This document shows positions 10,082-18,306 of a stretch of DNA of 64,000 nt, in pieces. Numbering within the stretch: position 1 is the stretch's first letter; every line of letters starts with the position of its first letter. The DNA is taken from assembly GCA_902785785.1 (NCBI GenBank), contig CADAAA010000006.1:140427-204426 (forward strand), written 5' to 3'. The notes under the pieces were generated by a model. The model ran no database searches, was not told where the DNA came from, and saw only the letters and a list, made by a program, of their open reading frames with translations. The position numbers were made by a program, and so were the translations under genes. The DNA is from an uncultured Bacteroidia bacterium (GTDB taxonomy: Bacteria; Bacteroidota; Bacteroidia; Bacteroidales; UBA932).

Positions 10082-10711
10082 TTGCCGGAATTGAAACATA
10101 CTTTGAAGAGGATGGCAACCGCAGCTGCGGTTGCTTTCCTCTTGTTTTCCTGCAAGGGAAAGCTGGCCGAAGCTGACAAACTCGACCTCAAGACCGTCCC
10201 GCTCCAGACCATAGACAACATGTTCGCCGTGCAGACCAAGAACGGCGTGATAGTGATGCGTCTGGAGGCAGACCTTATGGAGAGGTTCGAGAACGATACG
10301 GCGTCCCGGGAGACTTTCCCGAAGGGGATAGCCGTATACAGCTATACTGACGAAGGACTGCTGGAGACAACGATCTATTCCGATAACGCCTTGCATGAGA
10401 CGGCTAAGCCCGGAGGGGAAGAGCTTTGGGCCGCGTACGGCAACGTCGTCATCCAGAATGTCATCAAGCAGGAAACGATGGAGACGGACACCCTTTACTG
10501 GGACCAGGGAAAGGGAGAGATATGGACGGACTGCTATATCAGGATGTATTCTCCGGACGGTTTCATGCAGGGATACGGGATGCGTTCCGACGACAAGGCG
10601 AGGAACTCGATCATACTCCGTCCCTTCAACAGTTTCGGCGTCGTGGTGCAGGATACGACGGTGGTAATGATTGATTCTGTTAATTTTATAGGTCCATTTC
10701 CTAAAAAATAG
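10082..10711 (+). CDS. lptC: LPS export protein LptC, lipoprotein form
   Basis: About 209 residues. LptC links the LptBFG transporter to the LptA bridge that carries lipopolysaccharide across the periplasm. The N-terminus has a basic patch, a hydrophobic stretch and a lipobox (LLFSC), so it is probably a lipoprotein rather than the single-pass form of E. coli. The body has alternating beta strands of the OstA/LptC jelly-roll type (GEELWAAYGNVVIQN, MYSPDGFMQGYGM). The start is uncertain: TTG at 10082, 10091 or 10103 and ATG at 10112 are in frame. I use the longest because the later ATG would remove the basic residues of the signal. Confidence 0.78.
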   Translation: MPELKHTLKRMATAAAVAFLLFSCKGKLAEADKLDLKTVPLQTIDNMFAVQTKNGVIVMRLEADLMERFENDTASRETFPKGIAVYSYTDEGLLETTIYSDNALHETAKPGGEELWAAYGNVVIQNVIKQETMETDTLYWDQGKGEIWTDCYIRMYSPDGFMQGYGMRSDDKARNSIILRPFNSFGVVVQDTTVVMIDSVNFIGPFPKK

Positions 10712-10713
10712 TG

Positions 10714-10741
10714 TTGTTTTAGCAGAAAATCACTATCTTCG
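10714..10741 (+). promoter_or_regulatory. Promoter for ppiD-like gene
   Basis: A TTG at 10714-10716 lies 17 bases before TATCTTCG at 10734-10741, close to the Bacteroidota -33/-7 pair. It sits just after the lptC stop, about 37 bp from the ppiD-like ATG, so this gene can be transcribed separately from the cluster upstream. Confidence 0.5.
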
Positions 10742-10777
10742 CACCCCAAATCGAATTTTAATTAAAGTAACAATACA

Positions 10778-12883
10778 ATGGCTGTTCTTCAGACCCTACG
10801 CACTAAATTCGGCCTTGCAATCTCAATCATCGTTGCATTGGGCCTTCTCTCATTTATCATAGACCCCGGACAGATCGAGTCCGCGGTCCGTTCCATGTCA
10901 TCCAAATACGATGTCGGCAAGATCAATGGAAAGTCCGTTTCCTACACTGATTTCCAGGAAGATATAGAGCGTTTCACCAGACTCAACGAGCTCATGACCG
11001 GTACCTCCGCCTCTTCCGAGGAGGAGCAGACCAAGATCAGGGACGCCGCCTGGCAGTCGCTCGTCGACAAGTTCCTGTTCGTCAAGGAAGCCAAGGATGC
11101 CGGTATCACCGTCGGCGAAGCCGAGATGCTCGACCTTACCACCGGTGCCAACCCTTCTCCAATCATTGCCCAGAACGCAATGTTCCTTGACGGCAACGGC
11201 AACTTCTCTCCCGACATGGTCGTTGACTTCGTCAGGCTCGTGAACACCGACGACAACTACAAGCTTTACTGGAACTATCTTCAGAACTCCGTCTATACCC
11301 AGCAGTTCTACCAGAAGTACGGCGCCCTCTTCAACGCCAGCTCCTACCAGAACCCGTTGATGCTCCGCCGCGCCATCGCCGAGAACAACGAGACCACCGA
11401 CGTTGACTTCGTTATGGTCCCTCTCATGTATGCCGTCGATTCCACCATCGTCGTTTCCGACGACGAGATCAAGAATTATTACAATTCCCATAAGGATTTC
11501 TTCCGTCAGAACGCCAGCCGCGACCTTGAGTACGTGGTGTTCGAGGTCGTCCCTTCTGCTGATGACATTGCAGCCGTAGCAGACAAGATGGCCGAGATCC
11601 ACGAGGAGTTCGCCACTACGGACAACATGAAGAACTTCCTCCTCAAGAATTCCGACCGTCCTCTTTCCACCTACTGGTACAAGGAGGGAGAGCTCGGCAC
11701 CATCAACTCCGACGTCGACGCGTTCGCATTCTCCGGACAGGAGGGCGCATCCCCGGTCTACACCACCGGCGACACCTTCTATTCCGTCAAGGTGATGGAT
11801 ACCGCGATGGTTCCGGATTCCGCATTCGTGAAGCATATCCTTCTCACCGGTGACAACGCCGCCCATCTGGCCGACAGCCTCGTGCAGGTCGCTTCGCAGA
11901 AGGACGCCAGTTTCTCCAACCTCGCCGCTCTCTATTCCGCCGACCAGTCCACCGCTGCAAACGGTGAGCTCGGATCCATCGGCTGGATGACCCAGACCTA
12001 CATGATTCCCGGTTTCGAGTCCGTCATCGAGGCTCCCGTCGGCAAGCCGTTCGTGCTGAACACAGTTTACGGAACCCACGTCGTCCTCGTCTCCGAGAAG
12101 TCCGCCCCTGTCCTCAAGAAGCAGGTTGCCATCCTCGAGAAGACCGCCGTTCCCAGCAACGAGACCTACAACGGCTACTATGCCAAGGCCAACAAGTTCG
12201 CCACCATCGCCCATACCGGCAAGAAGGGCGGCAGCGCCGAGGCCTACAAGGCTGCGCTTGACTCCCTCGGAGTCTATTCTCACCCGATGAACCGCGTCAC
12301 CGAGGCCACCTCTTCCTATGGTGCCATCGACAACGCCAAGGAGCTCACCCGCTGGGCTTTCGACCACAAGCCGGGCAATGTCTCCGACATCATCACCGTG
12401 AACCAGAACTACTTCTTCATCGCTCTCCTCAACGGTATCCATGAGGAAGGTTATGCTACGGTTGCCGAGGCTGCCACGAGCATCCGTGATGAGCTCTACA
12501 ACACCAAGCTCGGAGAGAAGAAGGCCCAGGAGGTCGCAGAGAAGATCAAGGGTCTGACCGACCTGCAGTCTGTTGCCGACGCGCTTGACGCTACCATCAG
12601 CAGCCAGACCGGCGTTACCTTCGCTACCCTCGGCTCCAGCGCCCTCGACCCGAAGTTCGTCGGTGCTCTCGTCAACACCCCTGTCGGTGTCCTCAGCGGC
12701 CCCGTTGCCGGTCTCATCGGCGTCTATGTCTATGAGGTCAAGGGTCACGACACCGGTGCTTTCTACACCGAGGATGACGCCGCCCGTTACGAACAGCAGA
12801 AGAACCAGTACAATTCCCAGATGCTCATGTCCGTCATGATGGATGACGCCGAAGTGAAGGACAACAGGGCCCGTTTCTTCTAG
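10778..12883 (+). CDS. ppiD: PpiD/SurA-like periplasmic peptidyl-prolyl isomerase
   Basis: 701 residues, the length of Bacteroidetes PpiD-like foldases. One transmembrane helix near residues 12-30 (AISIIVALGLLSFII) anchors the protein in the inner membrane with its body in the periplasm. A SurA-N type chaperone region follows (GKINGKSVSYTDFQEDIERF). A PPIC-type parvulin domain starts near residue 349 (FVKHILLTGDNAAHL, then GELGSIGWMTQTYMIPGFE and GTHVVLVSEK), with a second, weaker parvulin-like region behind it. It should assist folding of outer membrane proteins. It has its own promoter and ends at a strong terminator. Confidence 0.85.
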   Translation: MAVLQTLRTKFGLAISIIVALGLLSFIIDPGQIESAVRSMSSKYDVGKINGKSVSYTDFQEDIERFTRLNELMTGTSASSEEEQTKIRDAAWQSLVDKFLFVKEAKDAGITVGEAEMLDLTTGANPSPIIAQNAMFLDGNGNFSPDMVVDFVRLVNTDDNYKLYWNYLQNSVYTQQFYQKYGALFNASSYQNPLMLRRAIAENNETTDVDFVMVPLMYAVDSTIVVSDDEIKNYYNSHKDFFRQNASRDLEYVVFEVVPSADDIAAVADKMAEIHEEFATTDNMKNFLLKNSDRPLSTYWYKEGELGTINSDVDAFAFSGQEGASPVYTTGDTFYSVKVMDTAMVPDSAFVKHILLTGDNAAHLADSLVQVASQKDASFSNLAALYSADQSTAANGELGSIGWMTQTYMIPGFESVIEAPVGKPFVLNTVYGTHVVLVSEKSAPVLKKQVAILEKTAVPSNETYNGYYAKANKFATIAHTGKKGGSAEAYKAALDSLGVYSHPMNRVTEATSSYGAIDNAKELTRWAFDHKPGNVSDIITVNQNYFFIALLNGIHEEGYATVAEAATSIRDELYNTKLGEKKAQEVAEKIKGLTDLQSVADALDATISSQTGVTFATLGSSALDPKFVGALVNTPVGVLSGPVAGLIGVYVYEVKGHDTGAFYTEDDAARYEQQKNQYNSQMLMSVMMDDAEVKDNRARFF

Positions 12884-12910
12884 AATCATACCGGAATACC
12901 GGTCATGAAG

Positions 12911-12944
12911 GATGCATCTCCCTTTCGGGAGGTGCATCTTTTTT
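12911..12944 (+). terminator. Rho-independent terminator after ppiD
   Basis: GATGCATCTCCC and GGGAGGTGCATC form a near-perfect stem around a short loop, followed by a run of six T. Confidence 0.85.
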
Positions 12945-13003
12945 AAACAAAAAGCCCCTTGTTCCGTCTATTGGTAAAACATGTTTACCAAACAGACAAG
13001 AAT

Positions 13004-14527
13004 ATGAAAAGAATCTTCAGAATCGCTTGGGTCGCGGCAATCGCCGTCGCCCTGGTCATGGCGCCTGAGCAGTCATCTGCTCAGTCAAGGGGCGGAGGCG
13101 GCCGTTCGTCGTCTTCCTCCGTCAGCCGCGGATCGTCTTCTGCGGGTTCCGTTTCCCGGTCTTCAAGTGCCGGACGTTCTTCATACGGTGGCGGCGCCAG
13201 CCGCTCTTCTTCAAGTGTTTCCAGGCCGTCCGGCGGCGGCTCGCGCTCTTCCGCGAGCGTCGGCCGCTCAAGCAGCAGCCGTCCTTCGGCCAGCGTAAAC
13301 CGCTCGTCTTCGAGCGCTTCGCGCCCGTCTGCAAGCGCTTCGCGCTCCAGCAGTTCGGCTTCCCGCCCTTCGGTCAGCACCCAGAACAGGCGTTCCTCCA
13401 GCGGAACGGCCTCCCGCTCGTCCTCGAGCGCCGGCCGTTCGTCATCGGGCGTCAGCCGCTCTTCGTCGAGCACTTCGCGTTCCAACGGCAGTGCAGCACG
13501 TCCTTCGACAAGCACCCAGAACAGACGTTCCTCCACCGGAACGGCCTCCCGCTCGTCTTCGAGCACCGGACGCTCTTCATCGAGCGTAAGCCGCTCCTCG
13601 TCCGGTTCGTCCCGCTCCAGCGGAACGGTCAACCGTTCCAGCAGCAGCAACGGCCGGGCTTCCGTGAACGGAAGGTCGTCTTCGGGACAGGCACGCTCCG
13701 GCGGCTCTGCCGCGGGACGGCCCGCAAGGACCGTCACGCCGGCCCGCCCGCAGGGTGCCGCCGGTAATCGTCCCGGAGCGCAGGCTGGTACGCGCGGAAA
13801 CATCCGCGCCTCGCAGCCGCCGCGCGACAACGGTCCCCGCATCCATCCACGCGAGCGCGATTTCATCGAGCACGGACGTCCCACCCTGTTCTATCACAGG
13901 GGACCCCACTTCTTCGGATACAGGGTCCGTGTCCTGCCCGCGCACTACATCGTAAGGCCTTATTGGGGTATTGACTACTATATCTGCGACGGCATCTACT
14001 ACCGCTGGTGGAATGACTGCTACTATGTCTGCAGGCCGCCCTTCGGCATCTTCTTCGACCGTGCCCTGTACAACCTCGACCTCGTACTCTGCGACTTTGC
14101 TTACTACAGCACTGTCCGCCGCACCTACAGGATCGTGAACGACAACTACAGGACCATCGCCGAGCAGAACGACATCATCGCGCAGAACAACGCTACGATC
14201 GCAGCCCAGAACGCTGCCATCGCCAACGGTAATCTCGCTGCCGACGCGTCGTACAACCTCGCCTCGCGCCTCGGGCTCTTCCAGAGCTACGCGAACGCCA
14301 ACCAGCAGTACTACTATGACGACGGCATCTTCTTCATAGAAGGCGCCAACGGACAGTACCAGACCATAGTCCCTCCGGCAGGCGCCCTCATTGCAGAGCT
14401 CCCGGACGACTACGAGATCATCACCCTCGACGGGGTGGAGTATTACAAGGTTGATGACACGGTGTACCGCACCGTGGTCGTGGATGGCAAGGCCCTCTTC
14501 GAGGTCCTCGGCCAGCTCCAGAACTAG
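13004..14527 (+). CDS. Secreted Ser/Arg-rich repeat protein with C-terminal DUF6515-like domain
   Basis: 507 residues from the ATG at 13004, which gives a clean signal peptide ending near SSAQS; an ATG at 12959 would place 15 odd residues before it. Residues about 28-260 are low complexity, almost only Ser, Arg, Gly and Ala in patterns such as SRSSSSAGRSS, with a 45-residue tandem duplication. The C-terminal part is Tyr-rich (PYWGIDYYICDGIYYRWW, then CYYVCRPPFGIFFDR) and resembles DUF6515. It then has an Asn/Gln-rich coil and a final domain containing EYYKVDDTVYRTVVVDG. Probably displayed on or outside the outer membrane. Function unknown. Its stop overlaps that of the convergent ychF. Confidence 0.75.
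   Translation: MKRIFRIAWVAAIAVALVMAPEQSSAQSRGGGGRSSSSSVSRGSSSAGSVSRSSSAGRSSYGGGASRSSSSVSRPSGGGSRSSASVGRSSSSRPSASVNRSSSSASRPSASASRSSSSASRPSVSTQNRRSSSGTASRSSSSAGRSSSGVSRSSSSTSRSNGSAARPSTSTQNRRSSTGTASRSSSSTGRSSSSVSRSSSGSSRSSGTVNRSSSSNGRASVNGRSSSGQARSGGSAAGRPARTVTPARPQGAAGNRPGAQAGTRGNIRASQPPRDNGPRIHPRERDFIEHGRPTLFYHRGPHFFGYRVRVLPAHYIVRPYWGIDYYICDGIYYRWWNDCYYVCRPPFGIFFDRALYNLDLVLCDFAYYSTVRRTYRIVNDNYRTIAEQNDIIAQNNATIAAQNAAIANGNLAADASYNLASRLGLFQSYANANQQYYYDDGIFFIEGANGQYQTIVPPAGALIAELPDDYEIITLDGVEYYKVDDTVYRTVVVDGKALFEVLGQLQN
13376..13645 (+). repeat. 135-bp tandem duplication in the Ser/Arg-rich gene
   Basis: Two copies start at 13376 and 13511, exactly 135 bp (45 codons) apart, each beginning AGCACCCAGAACAG. 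They encode the diverged blocks that start STQNRRSSSG and STQNRRSSTG. The in-frame period suggests expansion by slippage or unequal crossover. Confidence 0.7.
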
Positions 14528-15627
14528 ACGTTGAACAGGAAGTGCATTATGTCGCCGTCCTTGACGACATAATCCTTCCCTTCTATGCCCATCTTGCCCG
14601 CAGCGCGGACAGCCGCCTCGGTCTTGTAGGTCATATAGTCATCGTATTTGATGACTTCGGCACGGATGAAGCCCCTCTCAAAGTCGGAATGGATGACACC
14701 GGCGGCGCGAGGGGCTTTGTCGCCTTTGCGGATGGTCCAGGCACGGCACTCGTCGGCTCCGGCCGTGAAGAAGGTCTGCAGGCCGAGCAGGCGGTACGCG
14801 CCCTGGATGAGGCGGACTACGCCGGACTCCTCCAGACCGAGTTCCTCAAGGAACATCTGCCTGTCGTCGTAGTCCTCGATCTCTGCGATCTCAGACTCGG
14901 TCTTGGCGGCGATGACCAGGATTTCCGCGTTCTCGTCCTTGACGGCCTCGCGGACGGCGTCGACGTAGGCGTTGCCGGACGCGGCTGAGGCCTCGTCGAC
15001 ATTGCAGACATACATCACCGGTTTGTTCGTGAGGAGGTAAAGGTCTTTGGCCAGGGCCTCCTCTTCTTCGTTGACGGGGACGACAGTACGGCAGGACTTG
15101 CCTTCGAGCAGCGCCGCGCGGTAGCGCTCCAGCAGGTCGGCCAGTTTGCGGGCTTCCTTGTCGGAGCCCATCTTGGCCTGCTTCTGCACCTTTGCCAGGC
15201 GAGACTCCACGGTCTCGAGGTCCTTGATCTGCAGCTCGGCATCCACGACTTCCTTGTCGCGGACCGGATCGACGCTGCCGTCGACATGGACTATATTGCC
15301 GTCATCGAAGCAGCGCAGGACGTGCAGGATGGCGTCGGTCTCGCGGATATTGGCCAGGAACTGGTTGCCGAGGCCCTCGCCCTTGCTGGCGCCCTTAACC
15401 AGGCCGGCGATGTCGACGATGTCGACCGTGGCCGGAATGGTCCGCTTCGGCTGGCAGAGCTCCGACAGGGCCTCCAGGCGCTTGTCGGGAACGTTTGTGG
15501 AGCCGAGGTTGGGTTCTATGGTGCAGAAGGGGAAATTGGCGCTCTGGGCCTTTCCTGAGCTGATACAGTTGAAGAGAGTGGATTTACCGACGTTCGGAAG
15601 ACCGACTATACCGCATTTCAGTGACAT
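14524..15627 (-). CDS. ychF: Redox-regulated ATPase YchF/OLA1
   Basis: 367 residues, the family length. YchF is an Obg-like P-loop NTPase of the translation and stress machinery that prefers ATP. G1 is GLPNVGKST (residues 9-17), G3 is DIAGLV, and the G4 region is NVDE, a departure from NKxD that fits ATP preference. The C-terminal TGS domain is clear (TFFTAGADECRAWTIRKG, then GIEGKDYVVKDGDIMHFLFNV). The stop shares a CTAG with the stop of the convergent gene, so the two end on overlapping bases. Confidence 0.95.
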   Translation of the reverse strand: MSLKCGIVGLPNVGKSTLFNCISSGKAQSANFPFCTIEPNLGSTNVPDKRLEALSELCQPKRTIPATVDIVDIAGLVKGASKGEGLGNQFLANIRETDAILHVLRCFDDGNIVHVDGSVDPVRDKEVVDAELQIKDLETVESRLAKVQKQAKMGSDKEARKLADLLERYRAALLEGKSCRTVVPVNEEEEALAKDLYLLTNKPVMYVCNVDEASAASGNAYVDAVREAVKDENAEILVIAAKTESEIAEIEDYDDRQMFLEELGLEESGVVRLIQGAYRLLGLQTFFTAGADECRAWTIRKGDKAPRAAGVIHSDFERGFIRAEVIKYDDYMTYKTEAAVRAAGKMGIEGKDYVVKDGDIMHFLFNV

Positions 15628-15649
15628 ACAAATTCATTCTTTTGTTGCA

Positions 15650-15657
15650 CAAAGGTA
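15650..15657 (-). promoter_or_regulatory. ychF promoter -7 box
   Basis: Minus-strand TACCTTTG, a match to TAnnTTTG, about 23 bases before the ychF start codon. Confidence 0.55.
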
Positions 15658-15830
15658 CGAATTTGTAGGATTAATACGAATCCTTATCCTATTTTTACTA
15701 CTGCCCCGTCGCTTGGTCAGCGTTGTACCCCTTCGGCCATATCGCTTCCCTCCATCGCCGCAATCCGACACCCCAACATGCATTGTATTCTTCCCGGGGC
15801 AAAACTGTTTGAAAAGGTTTATTTAAAACA

Positions 15831-17186
15831 ATGATAATGAAAAGGATAGTATTGATTGTCCCTGTTGTGTTTTTGGCCGTGGCGGTTTTGTTTGGGGCAA
15901 CGGAATCAGCGGGTACCGGAAGAGAGATCACCGTGATGTTCTGGAATATGGAGAACTTTTTCGATTTCAAGGATGACGGGACGGGGGAGTCCGACGCGGA
16001 GTTTTCGGCTACAGGGCCGAGACGATGGAGCAAGGCAAGATTCTACAGGAAATGCCACGCTGTTGCAAAAACCATTTTGTGGGCGGGAAGCGGAACGGTA
16101 CGAGGCGGCGACAATAATGCCTATACCTCTTTGCCTGATGTCGTGGGAATGGCGGAGGTAGAGAACGGGTTTGTCCTGACGCAGCTTGTGACCAAGACGG
16201 CATTGCGTAAACTGGACTACAAGATCGTGCATTTCGACTCTCCGGATCCACGGGGGATTGATTGCGCGCTGCTGTACAGGGCTTCCAGGCTCACGCTGGT
16301 GAGCGCGAAGCCTTGCCGGGTCAGCGCGCCGGGACTTCAGACCCGTGACATCTTGCTGGCACAGTTCATTACAGCCGCCGGGGACAGTCTTGCGGTGCTG
16401 GTAAACCATCATCCGTCCAAATATGGCGGCGGGGAGACGGACTGGCGGCGTGAGGTCGCCGTGGCCCGCTTGCGGGCCCTGGGCGACTCCCTGGCCACCT
16501 CCGGCTGGCCTTTGGCCGTCGCCGTAGGGGACTTCAACGACACCCCGGACAACCCCCTCTTCACCCGCCTCCTCCCGGCTTTTTCCCTTTGTAGGATGAC
16601 CGAGCCGGCAACAGCACATGAAAACCGTCTGGAAAGGCTGTCTTCGGAGGGGGATGCCGCCGGGCGAGCATTTATCCGGAACGGGTCGGCGCCCCCCGCC
16701 AGGGGCATTAGCAGACGTGAGCTGGCGGCATCCCTCTCCGAGGACGCCAGCCAACTCCAAAAAGGCACTCTTTACGATGACTTCGGAAATGATCGATCTT
16801 CTGCGTTCTCGCATGAGGGCAAATCGTCATTGCGGGGACAGGGCAGTATACGGTTCAACGGGGAGTGGCAACTGATTGACTTGTGCTTCGTATCGCCGGC
16901 GCTGGCGGATGCGGCGTCCTTCTCCGTCCTGGAACCTCCGTTCCTGACGGAGCGTGACGCCGCCCACTCCGGCGAGAAGCCCCTCCGGACCTATTCCGGC
17001 CCCCGCTACCTCGGCGGCGTCAGTGACCACCGCCCCATCCTCGTCCATGTCACCTTGCCTGATGCACCCTCTTTCCCTTCACCCAAATACAGCTTGTACA
17101 AAAGAATCATCCAGAATAGAAACTACATGTACAAGTGGTGGGCTAATAATAGAAAACAACACGAAACACAAACAGCTTGTACATAA
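15831..17186 (+). CDS. Secreted endonuclease/exonuclease/phosphatase-fold protein, altered by repeat insertions
   Basis: 451 residues with an N-terminal signal or anchor. The EEP (DNase I-like) fold is shown by MFWNMENFFDF, PDVVGMAEVEN (metal-binding Glu), LVNHHPSKYGG, AVGDFNDTP and the C-terminal SDHRPILVHV (catalytic Asp-His). Similar proteins act on nucleic acids or phosphoesters outside the cytoplasm. Two oddities stand out. Residues about 269-307 are encoded by a 117-bp hairpin element (16636-16752) inserted exactly in frame. After HVTLP the last 40 or so residues read through the 45-bp palindromic units beside the transposase and stop inside the second one, so the original C-terminus has been replaced. 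All catalytic motifs remain, so it may still work. Confidence 0.8.
   Translation: MIMKRIVLIVPVVFLAVAVLFGATESAGTGREITVMFWNMENFFDFKDDGTGESDAEFSATGPRRWSKARFYRKCHAVAKTILWAGSGTVRGGDNNAYTSLPDVVGMAEVENGFVLTQLVTKTALRKLDYKIVHFDSPDPRGIDCALLYRASRLTLVSAKPCRVSAPGLQTRDILLAQFITAAGDSLAVLVNHHPSKYGGGETDWRREVAVARLRALGDSLATSGWPLAVAVGDFNDTPDNPLFTRLLPAFSLCRMTEPATAHENRLERLSSEGDAAGRAFIRNGSAPPARGISRRELAASLSEDASQLQKGTLYDDFGNDRSSAFSHEGKSSLRGQGSIRFNGEWQLIDLCFVSPALADAASFSVLEPPFLTERDAAHSGEKPLRTYSGPRYLGGVSDHRPILVHVTLPDAPSFPSPKYSLYKRIIQNRNYMYKWWANNRKQHETQTACT
16636..16752. repeat. Hairpin element, copy A, inserted in frame in the EEP gene
   Basis: Arms 16636-16661 and 16724-16752 are inverted repeats: about 24 of 26 positions pair, with one 3-base bulge. 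The 62-base loop holds GAGCATTT, two bases, then CCGGAACGGGTC. A 5-bp mini-hairpin (GCCCC, six bases, GGGGC) follows, then ATTAGCAGA. The same loop elements occur in a second copy at 47413-47525 with unrelated arms. The length of 117 bp is 39 codons, which keeps the host frame open. Confidence 0.65.
17092..17136. repeat. 45-bp palindromic unit 1 (upstream pair)
   Basis: GCTTGTACA, 27 variable bases, TGTACAAGT. This is the first of four 45-bp units around the Y1 transposase. It lies 83 bp before unit 2 and is read as part of the C-terminus of the EEP gene. Confidence 0.8.
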
Positions 17187-17219
17187 AATCCTCCTCAAAA
17201 CGAGAATCAGCGTACAAGC
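17175..17219. repeat. 45-bp palindromic unit 2 (upstream pair)
   Basis: GCTTGTACA, 27 variable bases, CGTACAAGC. It ends 17 bp before the transposase ATG at 17237, and the EEP stop codon (17184-17186) falls inside it. The 38-bp spacer between units 1 and 2 has the same length as that between units 3 and 4. Confidence 0.8.
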
Positions 17220-17236
17220 CACTAAGACTAAAACGA

Positions 17237-18175
17237 ATGAAAACACTCAAACATCTTTGCTACACATCACATGGAGAGGTGATGTTCAGGAATGTGGACG
17301 ATATGAACTACGCGTTCAATTCCCTGTGTTCAGCCTTGTATAAAACTGACAGCATCTGTCTGGCGGAGGCATTTATCTCGACCCACCATCACGGCTGTTA
17401 TCTGACTTCCCTTCCGAGGGAACTGATGCATATCCATAGGACGTCCTATACAAAATATTTCAACAATAAGTATGGCAGAACAGGATCCTTGGGAGAAAAA
17501 GGCTTCTTCATGCAGGAGATAGACGGCCTAAGACACCAGGTATCGGCAATTACTTATGTATTGAAGAATCCTGTCCATCATGGGATCAGCGCAACTCCGT
17601 TTGCATATCCGTATTGTTCTGCCAACGCATTCTTCAGGAAAGATCTTGGAAAGGATTTTTCGCCTCGTTTGCTGACAAGTGAACAAATACGGATGTCCCT
17701 TCCGCGACGTGCAGAATTCGATCCGTCCTGGAAGATGGGAACGGAAGGGGTCTTTCTGCGCGAATCGGTATTGGAAACGGCAATGGTTGAAAGCTTGTAT
17801 TCCACTCCTCAGGCATTCAACTATATGCTTTCCAGGAAAAGCGGGGAAGACTGGGTAAAGGAACAGGACATGGACTCCGTCTCTTGTCCTCCGGTTACCC
17901 TTGAGAATATTGAATCACCACTCTTCACCGGTGGCTCGGGCAAAGAAGACTCTTTGTTCCATATGCTGCAGAATGAACGTTCGCGTTTCAACCGTTCCGT
18001 AATGACAGACCTCAGACTGTGCGGGATTGTCGACATGGAATTAGCATCCGGGAAAGCCCCGCGGACGGTCTATCAATTGTCCAACGAAGAAAAGATATGC
18101 CTGGCGAATGAAATACACAGGCGTTTCCATTGTGGTAAGGAGCAGATCAGACGTTGTCTAGCAATGAATGGTTAA
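17237..18175 (+). CDS. REP-associated-type Y1 transposase (IS200-like fold)
   Basis: 312 residues from the ATG at 17237; earlier starts lie inside palindromic unit 2. HUH single-strand transposases cut and join DNA at hairpins with a Tyr. Visible are an HHH-G motif for metal binding (FISTHHHGCYLT), a NKYGRTGSLGEKGFF segment, and ITYVLKNPVHHG, which matches the Y-x-x-N-P-V-x-x-G signature of TnpA-REP proteins and probably carries the catalytic Tyr. A C-terminal helical region (SNEEKICLANEIHRRFHCGK) may be a DNA-binding helix-turn-helix. Two 45-bp palindromic units lie on each side with equal spacing, the layout expected if this enzyme acts on them. Confidence 0.8.
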   Translation: MKTLKHLCYTSHGEVMFRNVDDMNYAFNSLCSALYKTDSICLAEAFISTHHHGCYLTSLPRELMHIHRTSYTKYFNNKYGRTGSLGEKGFFMQEIDGLRHQVSAITYVLKNPVHHGISATPFAYPYCSANAFFRKDLGKDFSPRLLTSEQIRMSLPRRAEFDPSWKMGTEGVFLRESVLETAMVESLYSTPQAFNYMLSRKSGEDWVKEQDMDSVSCPPVTLENIESPLFTGGSGKEDSLFHMLQNERSRFNRSVMTDLRLCGIVDMELASGKAPRTVYQLSNEEKICLANEIHRRFHCGKEQIRRCLAMNG

Positions 18176-18178
18176 ACA

Positions 18179-18223
18179 GCATGTACACCAAATACCTTTA
18201 TGAATGAGATTTTGTGTACAAGA
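18179..18223. repeat. 45-bp palindromic unit 3 (downstream pair)
   Basis: GCATGTACA, 27 variable bases, TGTACAAGA. It begins 4 bp after the transposase stop and is followed by a 38-bp spacer and unit 4, so the downstream pair repeats the 83-bp step of the upstream pair. Confidence 0.8.
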
Positions 18224-18261
18224 AGTAAACGAAATGGGAAAAACAGCAGGAAACGGTATCC

Positions 18262-18306
18262 TCTTGTACAGCTACATTTCAAAGAATAGCAATTCTATGT
18301 ACAAGC
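18262..18306. repeat. 45-bp palindromic unit 4 (downstream pair)
   Basis: TCTTGTACA, 27 variable bases, TGTACAAGC. Its interior shares AGAATAG at the same offset as unit 1, which suggests common descent beyond the palindromic ends. Confidence 0.8.

Noticed and set aside
10898-12937. A 679-codon open frame on the minus strand opposite the ppiD-like gene
   Set aside because: It lies fully antisense to a well-supported gene, has a Val/Gly/Leu-rich composition typical of antisense GC-rich codons, and shows no domain. Similar long antisense frames opposite the transporters (34613-36802) and the TPR gene (8673-10118) are rejected for the same reason.
17092-18306. CRISPR-like array around the Y1 transposase
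   Set aside because: Repeat ends and spacing look regular, but only the nine-base palindromic ends are conserved, the 27-base interiors differ, there are only two units on each side, and no cas gene is present.
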